DNA of 64,000 bases from Streptomyces sp. NBC_00249 (GTDB taxonomy: Bacteria; Actinomycetota; Actinomycetes; Streptomycetales; Streptomycetaceae). Under the pieces are notes generated by a model. That model searched no databases. It saw nothing but the letters and a program-made list of their open reading frames with translations, and was not told where the DNA came from. Position 1 is the first letter of the stretch, and each line of letters starts with the position of its first letter. Below are positions 10,001 through 18,257 of the stretch, in pieces. A program made the translations under genes and the position numbers. Location of the stretch: positions 248,001 through 312,000 of the forward strand of contig NZ_JAPEMV010000007.1 of the NCBI RefSeq assembly GCF_026342355.1, written 5' to 3'.

Positions 10001-10026
10001 CGAATGAGACGTCGATGTCTCATTCG
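10001..10026. promoter_or_regulatory. TetR-type operator in the divergent HAD/tetR promoter
   Basis: CGAATGAGAC (10001-10010) is perfectly inverted as GTCTCATTCG (10017-10026), with a 6-bp centre. Size and position are typical of a TetR repressor site. A further half site TGTCTCAT follows at 10036-10043. It overlaps the expected -35 region of the tetR gene. Confidence 0.7.
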
Positions 10027-10029
10027 GGG

Positions 10030-10035
10030 TATGCT
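10030..10035 (+). promoter_or_regulatory. Putative -10 element of a leaderless tetR transcript
   Basis: TATGCT ends 6 bases before the ATG at 10042. Transcription would start at or next to the A of the start codon, and no Shine-Dalgarno exists, so a leaderless mRNA is the simplest reading. Confidence 0.4.
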
Positions 10036-10041
10036 TGTCTC

Positions 10042-10590
10042 ATGGCCATGGATCGTGACCAGGTGCTCCGCGACGCGGCGGCCCTGCTCTCCCGCAAATC
10101 GACCGCCACGATGGACGAGGTCGCCCGCGCCGCCGGAATCGGCCGCGCGACCCTCCACCGGCACTTCGCCGGGCGCGACGCCCTCGTACGGGCCCTGGAA
10201 GAACTCGGCATCCGCGAGTTCGAAGTCGCCTTCGACAACGCCCGTCTCGACGAGGGCACGGCGGTGGAGGCCCTGAAGCGGCTCGTCGCGCAAGCGGAGC
10301 CGAACGCCGAACTGCTGGCCTTCCTCGTCACCGAGAACCAGCTCTTCGAGGGCGACCAGATCAACGAGGGCTGGGCCCGGCTCGACGCCCGCGTGGGCGC
10401 GCTCTTCCGGCGCGGCCAGCAGGAGGGCGACATCCGGATCGACCTCAGCCCCGCCTGGCTCACCGAGGCCCTCTACGGGCTCATCGGCACCTGCGCCTGG
10501 GCCGTCATGGACGGCCGGGTCGCGGCCAAGGACTTTCAATACATGATCATCGAGTTGCTGCTCGGTGGAGTGCGACGGAGTGTGGAGTGA
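10042..10590 (+). CDS. TetR family transcriptional regulator
   Basis: A 182-residue repressor. The N-terminal helix-turn-helix reads TMDEVARAAGIGRATLHRHFAGRDALV (in residues 23-50), the standard TetR DNA-binding unit; the C-terminal 120 residues form the variable ligand-binding and dimer domain. ATG 10042 is chosen; a second ATG at 10048 is in frame. The stop codon overlaps the start of the downstream exporter by one base, so the two are translationally coupled. It most likely represses itself, the exporter and possibly the divergent HAD gene through the 10001-10026 palindrome, released by an unknown substrate of the pump. Confidence 0.92.
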   Translation: MAMDRDQVLRDAAALLSRKSTATMDEVARAAGIGRATLHRHFAGRDALVRALEELGIREFEVAFDNARLDEGTAVEALKRLVAQAEPNAELLAFLVTENQLFEGDQINEGWARLDARVGALFRRGQQEGDIRIDLSPAWLTEALYGLIGTCAWAVMDGRVAAKDFQYMIIELLLGGVRRSVE

Positions 10591-12134
10591 TGAGCCGTAC
10601 CGAACAGCTGAACCGGCGGACGGGAGTGGAGGGCAGGAGCCGCAGTCGCTGGCTCGCCCTCTCCGTGCTCGTCCTGGCCGTGCTGCTGGTCGCGGTGGAC
10701 GCCACCGTGCTCGGCCTCGCCACCCCCTCCCTCAGCGAGGACCTCAAGCCGTCCGGCACCCAGCTGCTGTGGATCGGCGACATCTACTCCTTCGTGATCG
10801 CCGGCCTGCTCGTCTCCATGGGCTCCCTCGGCGACCGCATCGGCCGCAAGAAGCTGCTCCTCGTCGGAGCCACCGCCTTCGGCGCCGTCTCCGTCCTCAA
10901 CGCCTACGCGACCAGCCCCGAGATGATGATCGTCGCACGGGCCCTGCTCGGCGTGGCCGGCGCGACCCTGATGCCGTCCACCCTCGCGCTGATCCGCAAC
11001 ATCTTCCACGACCCCAAGGAACGCAGCCTCGCCATCGGCATCTGGGGCGCCACCGCCTCGGCCGGCGCGGCCGTGGGACCCGTCGTCGGCGGAGCCCTGC
11101 TCCAGCACTTCTGGTGGGGCTCGGTCTTCCTCATCAACCTCCCCGTCATGATCGCCCTCGTCCTCGTCGGCATCAAGCTGCTCCCCGAGTCCAAGAACCC
11201 GGTCGCCGGCCCCTGGGACCTGGTCAGCGTCGCCCTGTCCCTCGTCGGCGTCATCGGCGTGGTCTACGCCGTCAAGGAACTCGCCAGCCACGGCCCCACC
11301 TGGGGCGTCTGGGCCGCCGCCGTCATCGGCGCCGCCTGCCTGTACGCCTTCGTACGCCGCCAGTTCAGCCTGCCGTCCCCGCTGCTCGACATGCGGCTCT
11401 TCAAGCACCGCGGCTTCTCCGGGGCGGTCCTGGCCGACCTGCTCACCGTGTTCGGGCTCTCCGGACTGGTCTTCTTCCTCTCCCAGTTCCTCCAGCTCGT
11501 ACAGGGCCGCGACCCCCTGGAAGCGGGCCTCGCCGAACTGCCCGCCGCCATCGGCGCGGTGGCCACCGGCCTCGTCGCGGGCCGCTACGCCCGCCGCTAC
11601 TCGGTACGCGTCATCGTGGCCGGAGGCCTCGCCGCCATCGGCGTGGCCCTGGCCGCCCTGACCGTCATCCACAAGGACACCGGCTACCCGCTGCTCGGCG
11701 TCGCCCTGCTCGCCGTCGGCCTCGGCGCGGGCTTCTCCTTCACCGTCACCGCCGACGTCATCCTCTCCAGCGTCCCCAAGGAGCAGGCCGGTTCCGCCTC
11801 GGCCGTCTCCGAGACCGCGTACGAACTGGGCGCCGCCCTCGGCATCGCCCTGCTCGGCTCCGTCGTCACCGGCGTCTACCAGGGCTTCACCGCCCCGGCG
11901 TCGGTGCCCGCCCCCGTCGCCGACGCGGCCCACGAATCCCTCGGCGGGGCCGTCGAGGCCGCCAAGACCCTGGACCCGCAGACCGCCTCACAGATGGTCG
12001 GCGCCGCCCAGGAGGCCTTCGTCGACGGGCTGCGGCTCGCCTCCGGGGTCGGCGCGGCCGTGCTCCTGGCCACCGCCGTCGCCGCCTGGTTCCTGCTCAA
12101 GGGACAGGAACTCCAGGAGGGCGTCGAGCACTGA
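10590..12134 (+). CDS. MFS drug-exporter family protein (DHA2, 14 helices)
   Basis: A 514-residue inner-membrane transporter. Near the N-terminus is the DHA2 pattern VDATVLGLATPSLSEDL; the motif A loop is GSLGDRIGRKKLL, and roughly fourteen hydrophobic helices follow. The family (QacA/LfrA/SmvA-like) exports cationic drugs and dyes by proton antiport. The ATG overlaps the tetR stop (TGATG) and is preceded by GGAG. The neighbouring TetR repressor supports an inducible efflux role; the natural substrate is unknown. Confidence 0.92.
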   Translation: MSRTEQLNRRTGVEGRSRSRWLALSVLVLAVLLVAVDATVLGLATPSLSEDLKPSGTQLLWIGDIYSFVIAGLLVSMGSLGDRIGRKKLLLVGATAFGAVSVLNAYATSPEMMIVARALLGVAGATLMPSTLALIRNIFHDPKERSLAIGIWGATASAGAAVGPVVGGALLQHFWWGSVFLINLPVMIALVLVGIKLLPESKNPVAGPWDLVSVALSLVGVIGVVYAVKELASHGPTWGVWAAAVIGAACLYAFVRRQFSLPSPLLDMRLFKHRGFSGAVLADLLTVFGLSGLVFFLSQFLQLVQGRDPLEAGLAELPAAIGAVATGLVAGRYARRYSVRVIVAGGLAAIGVALAALTVIHKDTGYPLLGVALLAVGLGAGFSFTVTADVILSSVPKEQAGSASAVSETAYELGAALGIALLGSVVTGVYQGFTAPASVPAPVADAAHESLGGAVEAAKTLDPQTASQMVGAAQEAFVDGLRLASGVGAAVLLATAVAAWFLLKGQELQEGVEH

Positions 12135-12203
12135 CGCCCCACCAGGGGACGATGTCCCGGCTGGTGTTGACAGTGCGTCGGCCCCCGGGACACCATCCCC
12201 GCG

Positions 12204-13694
12204 ATGGAGATCAACGATCTGACCCCGGCCGAACGCCGCGTCTGGGACGCCTTCCCGCACGGCGAAGGCGTCGACTTCCGGGAGGACCCCGACGAGACCG
12301 GCGCCACCGGCCAGTCCTGGGGCCCCGAACGGACCCTGCGCGCCGAGGTGATCACCGCCCTCCTGCTGAACGGGCCCGCCGTCGCGGGCCAGGTCCCCGG
12401 ACTGAACATCAGGGGCGCCCGCATCACCGGCAAGCTCAACCTCCGCTACGCCGTCGTCGACCACCCCCTCCGGCTGCGCGCCTGCTGGTTCGAACGCAGA
12501 CCCATGCTCCACGGGGCCCAGCTGAGGGTCTTCGTCGCCAACGACTCGACGCTCCCCGGACTCACCGCCGACAGCCTGCGCGTCGACATGTCCCTCAGAC
12601 TGTCCTGCTGCCGCATCACGGGCCCCGTCCGGCTCTCCGGCGCCCGGATAGCCGGCGGCCTCTTCCTCCGCAGGGCGGTCATCGGCACCCCGCCGGCCGA
12701 CACCCCGGACCGGGAGGAGGACGCCGAAGCACCCCCGCTCCAGATCAACCACGCCGACATCGGCACCGACATCATCGCCACGGACCTCACCGTCCACGGC
12801 CAGACCCGGATCAACGGCACCACCGTCGGCGGCCAGATCAACCTGGACGACGCCCGGCTCCTCGCCCCCGGCGGCACCGCCCTGCACGCCGAGAACCTGA
12901 CCGTCGGCACCGACCTGCGCGCCATGCGCACCGAGCTGCGCGGTGGGGTCAACCTCACCGGATCCCGCGTACCGGGCCAGCTCAACTTCGCGTACGCCCG
13001 CTTCCTCAACCCGGGCGGCGTCGCCCTGCGCGCCTCCAGCTGCCAGGCCGGCGAGGTCTGGCTGCGCTCCTGCGACACCATCCAGGGCGGCCTGAACCTC
13101 CGGCGCTCCCAGTTCGACCTCTTCCACATGCCGCCCGGGACCTGGCCCGAGGAGATACGGATCGACGGGCTCACCTACCGCACCCTCGCCCCGCACCTGC
13201 CCGCCGAGGAACGGCTGCCCGCGCTGGAGCGCGAGGAGTCCGGCTACGTCCCGTACGCCTACGAGCAGCTCGCCGCCGCCTACCGCACGGCCGGCGACGA
13301 GGCGGCCGCCCGCACCGTGCAGCTCGCCAAGCTGCGCCGCCACCGCCGCACCCAGCCCCGGCACACCCGGCTCTGGGGCCTGCTCCAGGACGCCACCGTC
13401 GGGTACGGCTTCCGGCCGCTGCGCGCGGCGGGCTGGCTGCTGGCGCTGCTGCTGACCGGCTGGATCGCGTACGGCCTGAGGCCGCCCCGCCCGATCAAGG
13501 CGGGAGAGGCGCCCGACTTCAACCCGGTCTTCTACACCCTCGACCTGATGCTGCCGATCATCGGCTTCGGCCAGGAGGCCGCCTTCGCGCCGAGCGGCTG
13601 GTACCAGTGGCTGTCGTACCTGCTGATCGTGACCGGCTGGATCCTCGCCACCACGACGGCGGCGGGCGTCAGCCGGGCACTCCAGCGGCAGTAA
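12204..13694 (+). CDS. Beta-solenoid membrane protein of unknown function
   Basis: A 496-residue protein. Residues 60-330 are made of repeated short strands (LNIRGARITGKLNL, LRVDMSLRLSCCRITGPVRLSGARIAGGL, VNLTGSRVPGQLNF), resembling pentapeptide or bactofilin-like right-handed solenoids. A charged helical region follows (PAEERLPALEREESGY, 330-400), then two membrane helices near 413-430 and 470-490. The loop between them (FNPVFYTLDLMLPIIGFGQE) resembles the pore segment seen in pentapeptide-repeat membrane proteins with an ion-channel-like end. Homologues are sometimes labelled oxidoreductase, but no cofactor motif is visible. TTGACA at 12167-12172 and CACCAT 18 bases later could drive a nearly leaderless transcript. 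Confidence 0.7.
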   Translation: MEINDLTPAERRVWDAFPHGEGVDFREDPDETGATGQSWGPERTLRAEVITALLLNGPAVAGQVPGLNIRGARITGKLNLRYAVVDHPLRLRACWFERRPMLHGAQLRVFVANDSTLPGLTADSLRVDMSLRLSCCRITGPVRLSGARIAGGLFLRRAVIGTPPADTPDREEDAEAPPLQINHADIGTDIIATDLTVHGQTRINGTTVGGQINLDDARLLAPGGTALHAENLTVGTDLRAMRTELRGGVNLTGSRVPGQLNFAYARFLNPGGVALRASSCQAGEVWLRSCDTIQGGLNLRRSQFDLFHMPPGTWPEEIRIDGLTYRTLAPHLPAEERLPALEREESGYVPYAYEQLAAAYRTAGDEAAARTVQLAKLRRHRRTQPRHTRLWGLLQDATVGYGFRPLRAAGWLLALLLTGWIAYGLRPPRPIKAGEAPDFNPVFYTLDLMLPIIGFGQEAAFAPSGWYQWLSYLLIVTGWILATTTAAGVSRALQRQ

Positions 13695-13719
13695 GGAAAC
13701 GGGGGGGGGAGGGGGGAGG

Positions 13720-14526
13720 CTAGGCGGCCTTCGCCTTGGTCGCGTACATGTCCACGTACTCCTGGCCCGACAGCCGCATGACCTCGGCCATCACCGAGTC
13801 CGTCACGGCCCGCAGCACGTAGCGGTCGCGGTCCATGCCCTCGTAGCGGGAGAACTCCATCGGCTCGCCGAAGCGGACCGTGACCCGGCCCGGGCGCGGC
13901 ATGCCCGCGCCGCCGGGCTGCAGCTTGTCGGTGCCGATCATCGCGAAGGGGACCACGGGGGCCCCGGTCATCAGGGTCAGCCGGGCGATGCCGGTCCGGC
14001 CGCGGTAGAGGCGGCCGTCGGGGGAGCGGGTGCCCTCGGGGTAGATCCCGAAGATCTTCCCCTCCTCCAGGATCCGGCGGCCCGTCATCAGCGCGGCCAC
14101 TCCGCCGTTCGCACCGTCACGGTCCACCGGGATCATGCCGGCGCCCGTGAAGAACCACGCCATCAGGCGGCCCTTGAGGCCCTTGCCCGTCACGTACTCG
14201 TCCTTGCCGATGAAGTGGACCGTACGGTCGCAGAGCAGCGGGAGGATCATCGAGTCGATGAAGGTCAGGTGGTTGCCCGCCAGGATCACCGCACCGGTGC
14301 CCGGAATGTTCTCGATGCCCTCCACCTTGGTGCGGAACATCAGGCGCATGACCGGTCCGACAGTGGCTTTGATGAGCGCGGTACGGAACAACGTGAGCCC
14401 TCCGGCATCGAGCGGGTTGCGCACCACACGGCGGTAGTGCAGGTGAGGACGATACTCGCGGGTCACCACTGATCGCACATCGGGTTCACGTGGTGGATAC
14501 GCAGTGTTGACGCACGTTTCCGCCAT
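13720..14526 (-). CDS. 1-acyl-sn-glycerol-3-phosphate acyltransferase (PlsC-like)
   Basis: Transfers an acyl chain to lysophosphatidate to make phosphatidate at the cytoplasmic membrane face. In the 268-residue protein the acyltransferase motif I is GNHLTFID (NHxxxxD), followed by GMIPVDRDG, YPEGTRS (motif III) and PVVPFAMIG. The start is uncertain: ATG 14526 gives a basic N-terminal extension without a strong ribosome site, and internal GTG codons are possible. It is divergent from the GDPD gene, so phospholipid synthesis and breakdown genes share one intergenic region. Several PlsC-like paralogues are usual in streptomycetes; which one is essential cannot be told. Confidence 0.88.
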   Translation of the reverse strand: MAETCVNTAYPPREPDVRSVVTREYRPHLHYRRVVRNPLDAGGLTLFRTALIKATVGPVMRLMFRTKVEGIENIPGTGAVILAGNHLTFIDSMILPLLCDRTVHFIGKDEYVTGKGLKGRLMAWFFTGAGMIPVDRDGANGGVAALMTGRRILEEGKIFGIYPEGTRSPDGRLYRGRTGIARLTLMTGAPVVPFAMIGTDKLQPGGAGMPRPGRVTVRFGEPMEFSRYEGMDRDRYVLRAVTDSVMAEVMRLSGQEYVDMYATKAKAA

Positions 14527-14647
14527 GTTCCGGCGGAGCCCACCCCCTCGTCACGCACCCTTGCCTACCATCGGCACGCCGATCCGGGCCGCCCGCTCCG
14601 GAGATCCCGGGGACCGCGGGCCCGTTTCAGAACGAGGAGTGGCACGC

Positions 14648-15808
14648 ATGACACAGGGTGGGGCAGCGCGGCGCACGGTACTGGGAGCGGCGGTCCTCGC
14701 GGCCGGAACCGGAATCACCGGACTGGCGGCGGGAACCGCCTCCGCGACGGAGGGCGGGCACGGCGAGGGCGGCTACCGGGACCTCCCGTACCCGACGGTC
14801 ATCGGCCACCGGGGTGCCAGCGGCTACCGGCCCGAGCACACCCTCGGCTCCTACCAACTCGCCCTCGACCTGGGCGCCGACGTCATCGAACAGGACCTCG
14901 TCCCCACCAAGGACGGACACCTGGTGTGCCGGCACGAGAACGAGATCGGCGGCACCACCGACGTCGCCGACCACCCGGAGTTCGCCTCCCGGCGCACCAC
15001 CAAGTCCGTCGACGGGGTCTCCGTCACCGGCTGGTTCACGGAGGACTTCACCCTCGCCGAGCTGAAGACCCTGCGCGCGAAGGAACGTATCCCCGCCGTC
15101 CGGCAGCGCAACACCCTCTACGACGGCCGCTGGGCCGTACCCACCTTCGAAGAGGTGCTGCGCTGGGCCGCCCGGGAGGGCCGCCGGCGCGACCGGCAGA
15201 TCTGGCTGCACGTGGAGACCAAGCACCCCACCTACTTCCGCGGGCTGGGCCTCGGCCTGGAGGAGCCCCTCGCCAAACTGCTGCGCCGCTACGGCCGCGA
15301 CGGCCGGGACGCCGCCGTGTTCCTCCAGTCCTTCGAACCCTCCAGCATCCAGCGGCTCTCGCGGCTCGTGTCCGCCCCCCGCGTGGTGCTGCTCTCCGCC
15401 GCGAACACCCGGCCCTGGGACTTCGAGACGGCCAAGGACCCCCGTACGGTCGCCGACCTGGTCAAGCCCGAGGGCCTGAAGTGGATCTCCGGCTTCGCCC
15501 AGGGCATCGGCCCCACCCTCGACCTGATCGTGCCGCGCGACGCGGCCGGCAAGCTGGGCACCCCGACCACCCTGGTCAAGGACGCCCACGCACGGGGCCT
15601 TCTGCTGCACCCCTACACCGCGCGCAACGAGAACAGCTTCCTGCCGGCCGAGTACCGCAAGGGCACCGACCCGGCCGCCTACGGGGACGCCTTCGGCGCG
15701 TTCAAGCGGTACTTCGAACTGGGCATCGACGGCATCTTCACCGACAACCCGGACACCGGCCTGCTCGCGGCGGAGGCCTTCCGCCCGGGCCGCGCCGCCA
15801 ACCGCTAG
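14648..15808 (+). CDS. glpQ: Secreted glycerophosphodiester phosphodiesterase
   Basis: Hydrolyses glycerophosphodiesters to glycerol-3-phosphate and an alcohol outside the cell. The 386-residue protein starts at ATG 14648 after GAGGAG. It has a Tat-type signal (ARRTVLGAAVLAAGTG, cleavage near TASA), then the family core IGHRGASGYRPEHT and DVIEQDLVPTKDGHLVCRHE with the metal-binding His/Glu/Asp residues. It closely fits GlpQ-like periplasmic/secreted enzymes. The long in-frame extension to 14504 is not used because it lies in front of the signal peptide. A perfect hairpin ends the unit. Confidence 0.93.
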   Translation: MTQGGAARRTVLGAAVLAAGTGITGLAAGTASATEGGHGEGGYRDLPYPTVIGHRGASGYRPEHTLGSYQLALDLGADVIEQDLVPTKDGHLVCRHENEIGGTTDVADHPEFASRRTTKSVDGVSVTGWFTEDFTLAELKTLRAKERIPAVRQRNTLYDGRWAVPTFEEVLRWAAREGRRRDRQIWLHVETKHPTYFRGLGLGLEEPLAKLLRRYGRDGRDAAVFLQSFEPSSIQRLSRLVSAPRVVLLSAANTRPWDFETAKDPRTVADLVKPEGLKWISGFAQGIGPTLDLIVPRDAAGKLGTPTTLVKDAHARGLLLHPYTARNENSFLPAEYRKGTDPAAYGDAFGAFKRYFELGIDGIFTDNPDTGLLAAEAFRPGRAANR

Positions 15809-15830
15809 CCGCCCCCGGGCCACTCACCCG

Positions 15831-15861
15831 CGGCCGCCGGGCGTCAACCGCCCGGCGGCCG
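15831..15861 (+). terminator. Terminator after the GDPD gene
   Basis: CGGCCGCCGGGCG pairs perfectly over 13 bp around a TCAAC loop and is followed by TTCCC, 22 bases after the stop codon. Confidence 0.7.
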
Positions 15862-15927
15862 TTCCCGTACGGGTGGGCCCGGCCCGGCACCGAAACCGCC
15901 CGGCCCGCCGACCGCGTCCCGCCCGGC

Positions 15928-16449
15928 ATGGACCTGCTGAAGGCTGACCTCTTCGAGGAGCTGGGCCCGCTGCTCTCCGCCGAGGCGGAGGCGGAGGCCC
16001 CCGCCGCCGGGGTGGACGCCGCCGACCTGGAACAAGCCGTCTGGGTAAGACTGCTGGAGCACGGCCCCCGCGAGCCCGACCCCACCGGCCGCGCCCGCTG
16101 GATACGGCGGGCGGTGCGCGCCGAGGCCCGGCTCGCCCGGCGCCGGGCGCGGCGCGAGATCCCGTACGGGGCCACGCCCGCCGACGCCGCCGGGGAACCG
16201 GAGGACGCGCTGCTGCACGGCGAGGAGAACCGGGCCCTCCGATCGGCGGTCGCCCGATTGCCGGGACGCTGCCCGGAGCTGATAGGAGCACTTCTTTCGC
16301 CCAGGGACCTCACCTACCGTGAAATCGCAGGAGAGTTGGGTATCTCACAAGGAAGTTTGGGGCCCGTCCGTTCCCGATGCCTGGGATGTCTGCGCAGAAT
16401 GCTCGCTACAGAGGTTGCGGCTCCTGGCCTGCGGGGAAGGGAGCGGTAG
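15928..16449 (+). CDS. Sigma-70 region 4-like DNA-binding protein
   Basis: A 173-residue protein. Residues 100-165 read like sigma region 4: an ALRSAVARLPGRCPELIGAL helix and then LTYREIAGELGISQGSLGPVRSRCLGCLRRML, a helix-turn-helix. The N-terminal part (DLEQAVWVRLLEHG, RARWIRRAVRAEARLARRRARRE) resembles a reduced region 2 of ECF sigma factors. It may act as a small ECF-type sigma factor or a regulator derived from one. No anti-sigma gene is adjacent. The start is the ATG at 15928; the ribosome site is weak. An acetyltransferase gene follows after 37 bp. Confidence 0.7.
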   Translation: MDLLKADLFEELGPLLSAEAEAEAPAAGVDAADLEQAVWVRLLEHGPREPDPTGRARWIRRAVRAEARLARRRARREIPYGATPADAAGEPEDALLHGEENRALRSAVARLPGRCPELIGALLSPRDLTYREIAGELGISQGSLGPVRSRCLGCLRRMLATEVAAPGLRGRER

Positions 16450-16486
16450 ACCAAAGGGCTACCGGGTGAGCGGGAGGCATGCGCAC

Positions 16487-16993
16487 ATGGGTACGAGCGT
16501 GACCATTTCGGCGGCGGCTGCCGAGGACGTCGAGCAGATCTTCAAGCTGCAGTATCTGGCGTTCCAGCGGGAGGCCGAGCTGTACGGCAACTACCTCATC
16601 CAGCCGCTCACCCAGTCGCTCGACTCCCTGAAGGCGGAGCTGGCCTCGGACACCGTCCTGGTGGCCCGGCTCGGCGACGAGGTGGTCGGCACCGTGCGCG
16701 GCAGCGTCGGCGAGGACGGCACGGCGAGCATCGCCAAGCTGTGCGTCCACCCGCGCCTGCAGGGCCACGGGCTCGGCGCCCGGCTGCTGCGCGGCGTCGA
16801 GGAAGCCCTCACGGGCCACGGCGGCACCACCCGCTTCCGCCTGCACACCGGCCACAAGAGCGAGTCGAACCTGCGGCTGTACCGCAAGGCCGGCTACCTG
16901 GCGGTCGGCAACCGCACCGCCTCGGACGGCGTGCACCTGGTGATCCTGGAGAAGGAAGCCAAGGACGCGACGGAGTTCGCGGTCAGCGCGTAA
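16487..16993 (+). CDS. GNAT family N-acetyltransferase
   Basis: A 168-residue cytosolic acetyltransferase. The acetyl-CoA-binding motif A is IAKLCVHPRLQGHGLGARLLRGVE (R/QxxGxG/A), followed by LHTGHKSESNLRLYRKAGYLAVG, the beta5-alpha4 segment. ATG 16487 follows CGGGAGG at a good distance. The acceptor is unknown. It is co-directional with the sigma-like gene and ends at a strong bidirectional terminator. Confidence 0.85.
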   Translation: MGTSVTISAAAAEDVEQIFKLQYLAFQREAELYGNYLIQPLTQSLDSLKAELASDTVLVARLGDEVVGTVRGSVGEDGTASIAKLCVHPRLQGHGLGARLLRGVEEALTGHGGTTRFRLHTGHKSESNLRLYRKAGYLAVGNRTASDGVHLVILEKEAKDATEFAVSA

Positions 16994-17001
16994 GCCCTGG
17001 C

Positions 17002-17050
17002 CGGGCGTTCGCGGGCCCGCGCTGTCACAGTGCGGGCCCGCGAACGCCCG
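17002..17050. terminator. Strong bidirectional terminator
   Basis: 19 bases at 17002-17020 (beginning CGGGCGTTCG) pair perfectly with 17032-17050 around an 11-nt loop. It fills the whole gap between two convergent genes and abuts the stop codon at 17051. Confidence 0.85.
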
Positions 17051-17476
17051 CTAACGCTTCGCGCGGAGCCAGAGCATGCCCGTGACCGGCAGGATCACCG
17101 GGATGAAGAGGTAGCCCATCCCGAAGTCCGACCACACGGTCGCGTCCGGGAAGGCCTCGGGCCGCAGCAGGGTCCAGGTGCCGACGGCCAGGACCCCGGC
17201 CAGCTCGGCGCCGCAGCACACCAGAGCCGCCTTGCGGGCCCGCTCGCCGCCGCGCACCAGCGAGTACGTGATGAAGGCGTAGGCCAGGGCCGCGGCCCCG
17301 GACAGGGAGTACGCGAGCGGGGCCCGGTCGAACTCGGTGGAGATCTGGTAGGCCGAGCGCGAGACCGCGCCGACCACCATCACCCCGTAGAGCCACACCA
17401 GCAGCAGCCCCGGTCCGGAGACCAGCCGCTTGCGCCCGGAGCCGGTCGCCGCGGCGGTCGTCGTGTCGTCAGGCAC
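17051..17476 (-). CDS. Small integral membrane protein
   Basis: A 141-residue protein with about four membrane helices (residues 24-42, 58-77, 88-107, 120-136) and short basic loops (GRKRLVSG, RGGERARKA) suggesting the N-terminus is in the cytosol. No enzyme or transport motif is recognised. Its start overlaps the end of another small membrane protein by 8 bp, so the two are probably translated together and may interact. Unknown function. Confidence 0.75.
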   Translation of the reverse strand: MPDDTTTAAATGSGRKRLVSGPGLLLVWLYGVMVVGAVSRSAYQISTEFDRAPLAYSLSGAAALAYAFITYSLVRGGERARKAALVCCGAELAGVLAVGTWTLLRPEAFPDATVWSDFGMGYLFIPVILPVTGMLWLRAKR

Positions 17477-17837
17477 CGGCGGTTCCCCAGATGTCGTAGA
17501 GCCGTACTTCGAGGACGGCGAGGACGACCGCGCCCGCGGCGACCGTCACCGAACCCCACTTGGTCCGCTCGCTCAGGGACAGCATCCCGGCCGCCGGGAC
17601 CGCCGCGAAGGCGCCCAGCAGGTAGGCCACGAAGAGCACCGTGCCCTGGGCGGGCTCCTCACCCCTGGCCAGCTGGACCAGGCCGACCACCAGCTGGGCC
17701 AGGACCAGCACGGTCACCACGGCCATGCCGATGAAGTGCCAGTCCTTGGTCGGCTGGTCCCGCCACACGGCGTGACCGCACCAGGCGGCGAGGGCGAGGG
17801 CGGCGGCGCCGATGGCGACCGTCAGGGCGTCGAGCAT
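17469..17837 (-). CDS. Small integral membrane protein, coupled to the previous gene
   Basis: A 122-residue protein with about four membrane helices (residues 3-24, 35-57, 67-84, 95-112). No known motif. It begins with MLDALTVAIG at ATG 17837 and overlaps the downstream gene by 8 bp. The pair resembles other small two-gene membrane modules of streptomycetes; a joint role is inferred from the overlap only. Confidence 0.75.
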   Translation of the reverse strand: MLDALTVAIGAAALALAAWCGHAVWRDQPTKDWHFIGMAVVTVLVLAQLVVGLVQLARGEEPAQGTVLFVAYLLGAFAAVPAAGMLSLSERTKWGSVTVAAGAVVLAVLEVRLYDIWGTAGA

Positions 17838-17948
17838 GCAGCGAGGGTATTACGGGCCGAAAGACCCGATGCGCCCGCCCCTCGCCCCGGGCTCTCCTGG
17901 AAGGCATGAAGCTGCCGAGCCCTTCCTCCTCGCCGCCCGCCGCCCGGG

Positions 17949-18083
17949 ATGCGGACCGTGGCCTTGGCCACAACGCACGGCGCCGCCGAACGCGGCGCGG
18001 ACGTGGCCGTCAGGGACCTGTCGGCCGTGTCCGCGCTGGTCGGGGACGCCGGAGTCGTGCTCGAGACGGATGGCTGGAGCTGA
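17949..18083 (+). pseudogene. Short coding-like remnant
   Basis: A 44-codon reading frame (MRTVALATTHG ... VVLETDGWS) shows strong G/C third-position bias but is too short for a domain and has no ribosome site. It ends 4 bases before a 17-bp inverted repeat that could be its terminator. It could be the tail of a lost gene or chance. The rest of 17838-18170 holds nothing else I can support. Confidence 0.25.
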
Positions 18084-18087
18084 CCGG

Positions 18088-18132
18088 CGTTGTCCGTATA
18101 GCGGCCGGAATCCGTCCGCTATACGGACAACG
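18088..18132. repeat. 17-bp perfect inverted repeat before the metN leader
   Basis: CGTTGTCCGTATAGCGG (18088-18104) is inverted exactly at 18116-18132 around 11 bases. It is less GC-rich than the surroundings, and each arm contains the near-palindrome CCGTATAGCGG, so it may be a pair of operator sites rather than a simple terminator. It ends immediately upstream of TTGATC, a possible -35 element. Confidence 0.7.
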
Positions 18133-18163
18133 TTGATCGGTGAGTGACTCCGTCTGCTTTACT
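18133..18163 (+). promoter_or_regulatory. Candidate promoter of the metN leader
   Basis: TTGATC (18133-18138) and TTTACT (18158-18163) are 19 bases apart. The predicted start falls at or next to the ATG of the leader peptide at 18171, so the leader would be translated from a leaderless mRNA. Confidence 0.4.
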
Positions 18164-18170
18164 TGGGCCC

Positions 18171-18257
18171 ATGACCACGACGAGCAGCCGCACCCTTGCG
18201 ACCGAGGCGACGATGACGCCCGGTGCTCGTTGTATGTGTCGAATGCGCGCCTTCTGA
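18171..18257 (+). CDS. Putative Cys/Met-containing leader peptide of metNIQ
   Basis: A 28-codon reading frame too short for normal gene calling. It starts with MTTTSSRTL and ends with RCMCRMRAF, so two Cys and two Met codons interleaved with Arg codons lie in the last nine positions. Position (190 bp before a methionine transporter) and composition are those of a transcription-attenuation leader that senses charged tRNA for sulfur amino acids. Short stems follow at 18276-18295 and 18402-18427. Small actinobacterial leader peptides of this style are known; the present function is inferred. Confidence 0.55.
   Translation: MTTTSSRTLATEATMTPGARCMCRMRAF

Noticed and set aside
10565-13723. 1052-codon plus-strand frame rich in Arg and Pro
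   Set aside because: Overlaps the MFS and solenoid genes in another frame; no ribosome site, no domain, extreme Arg content.
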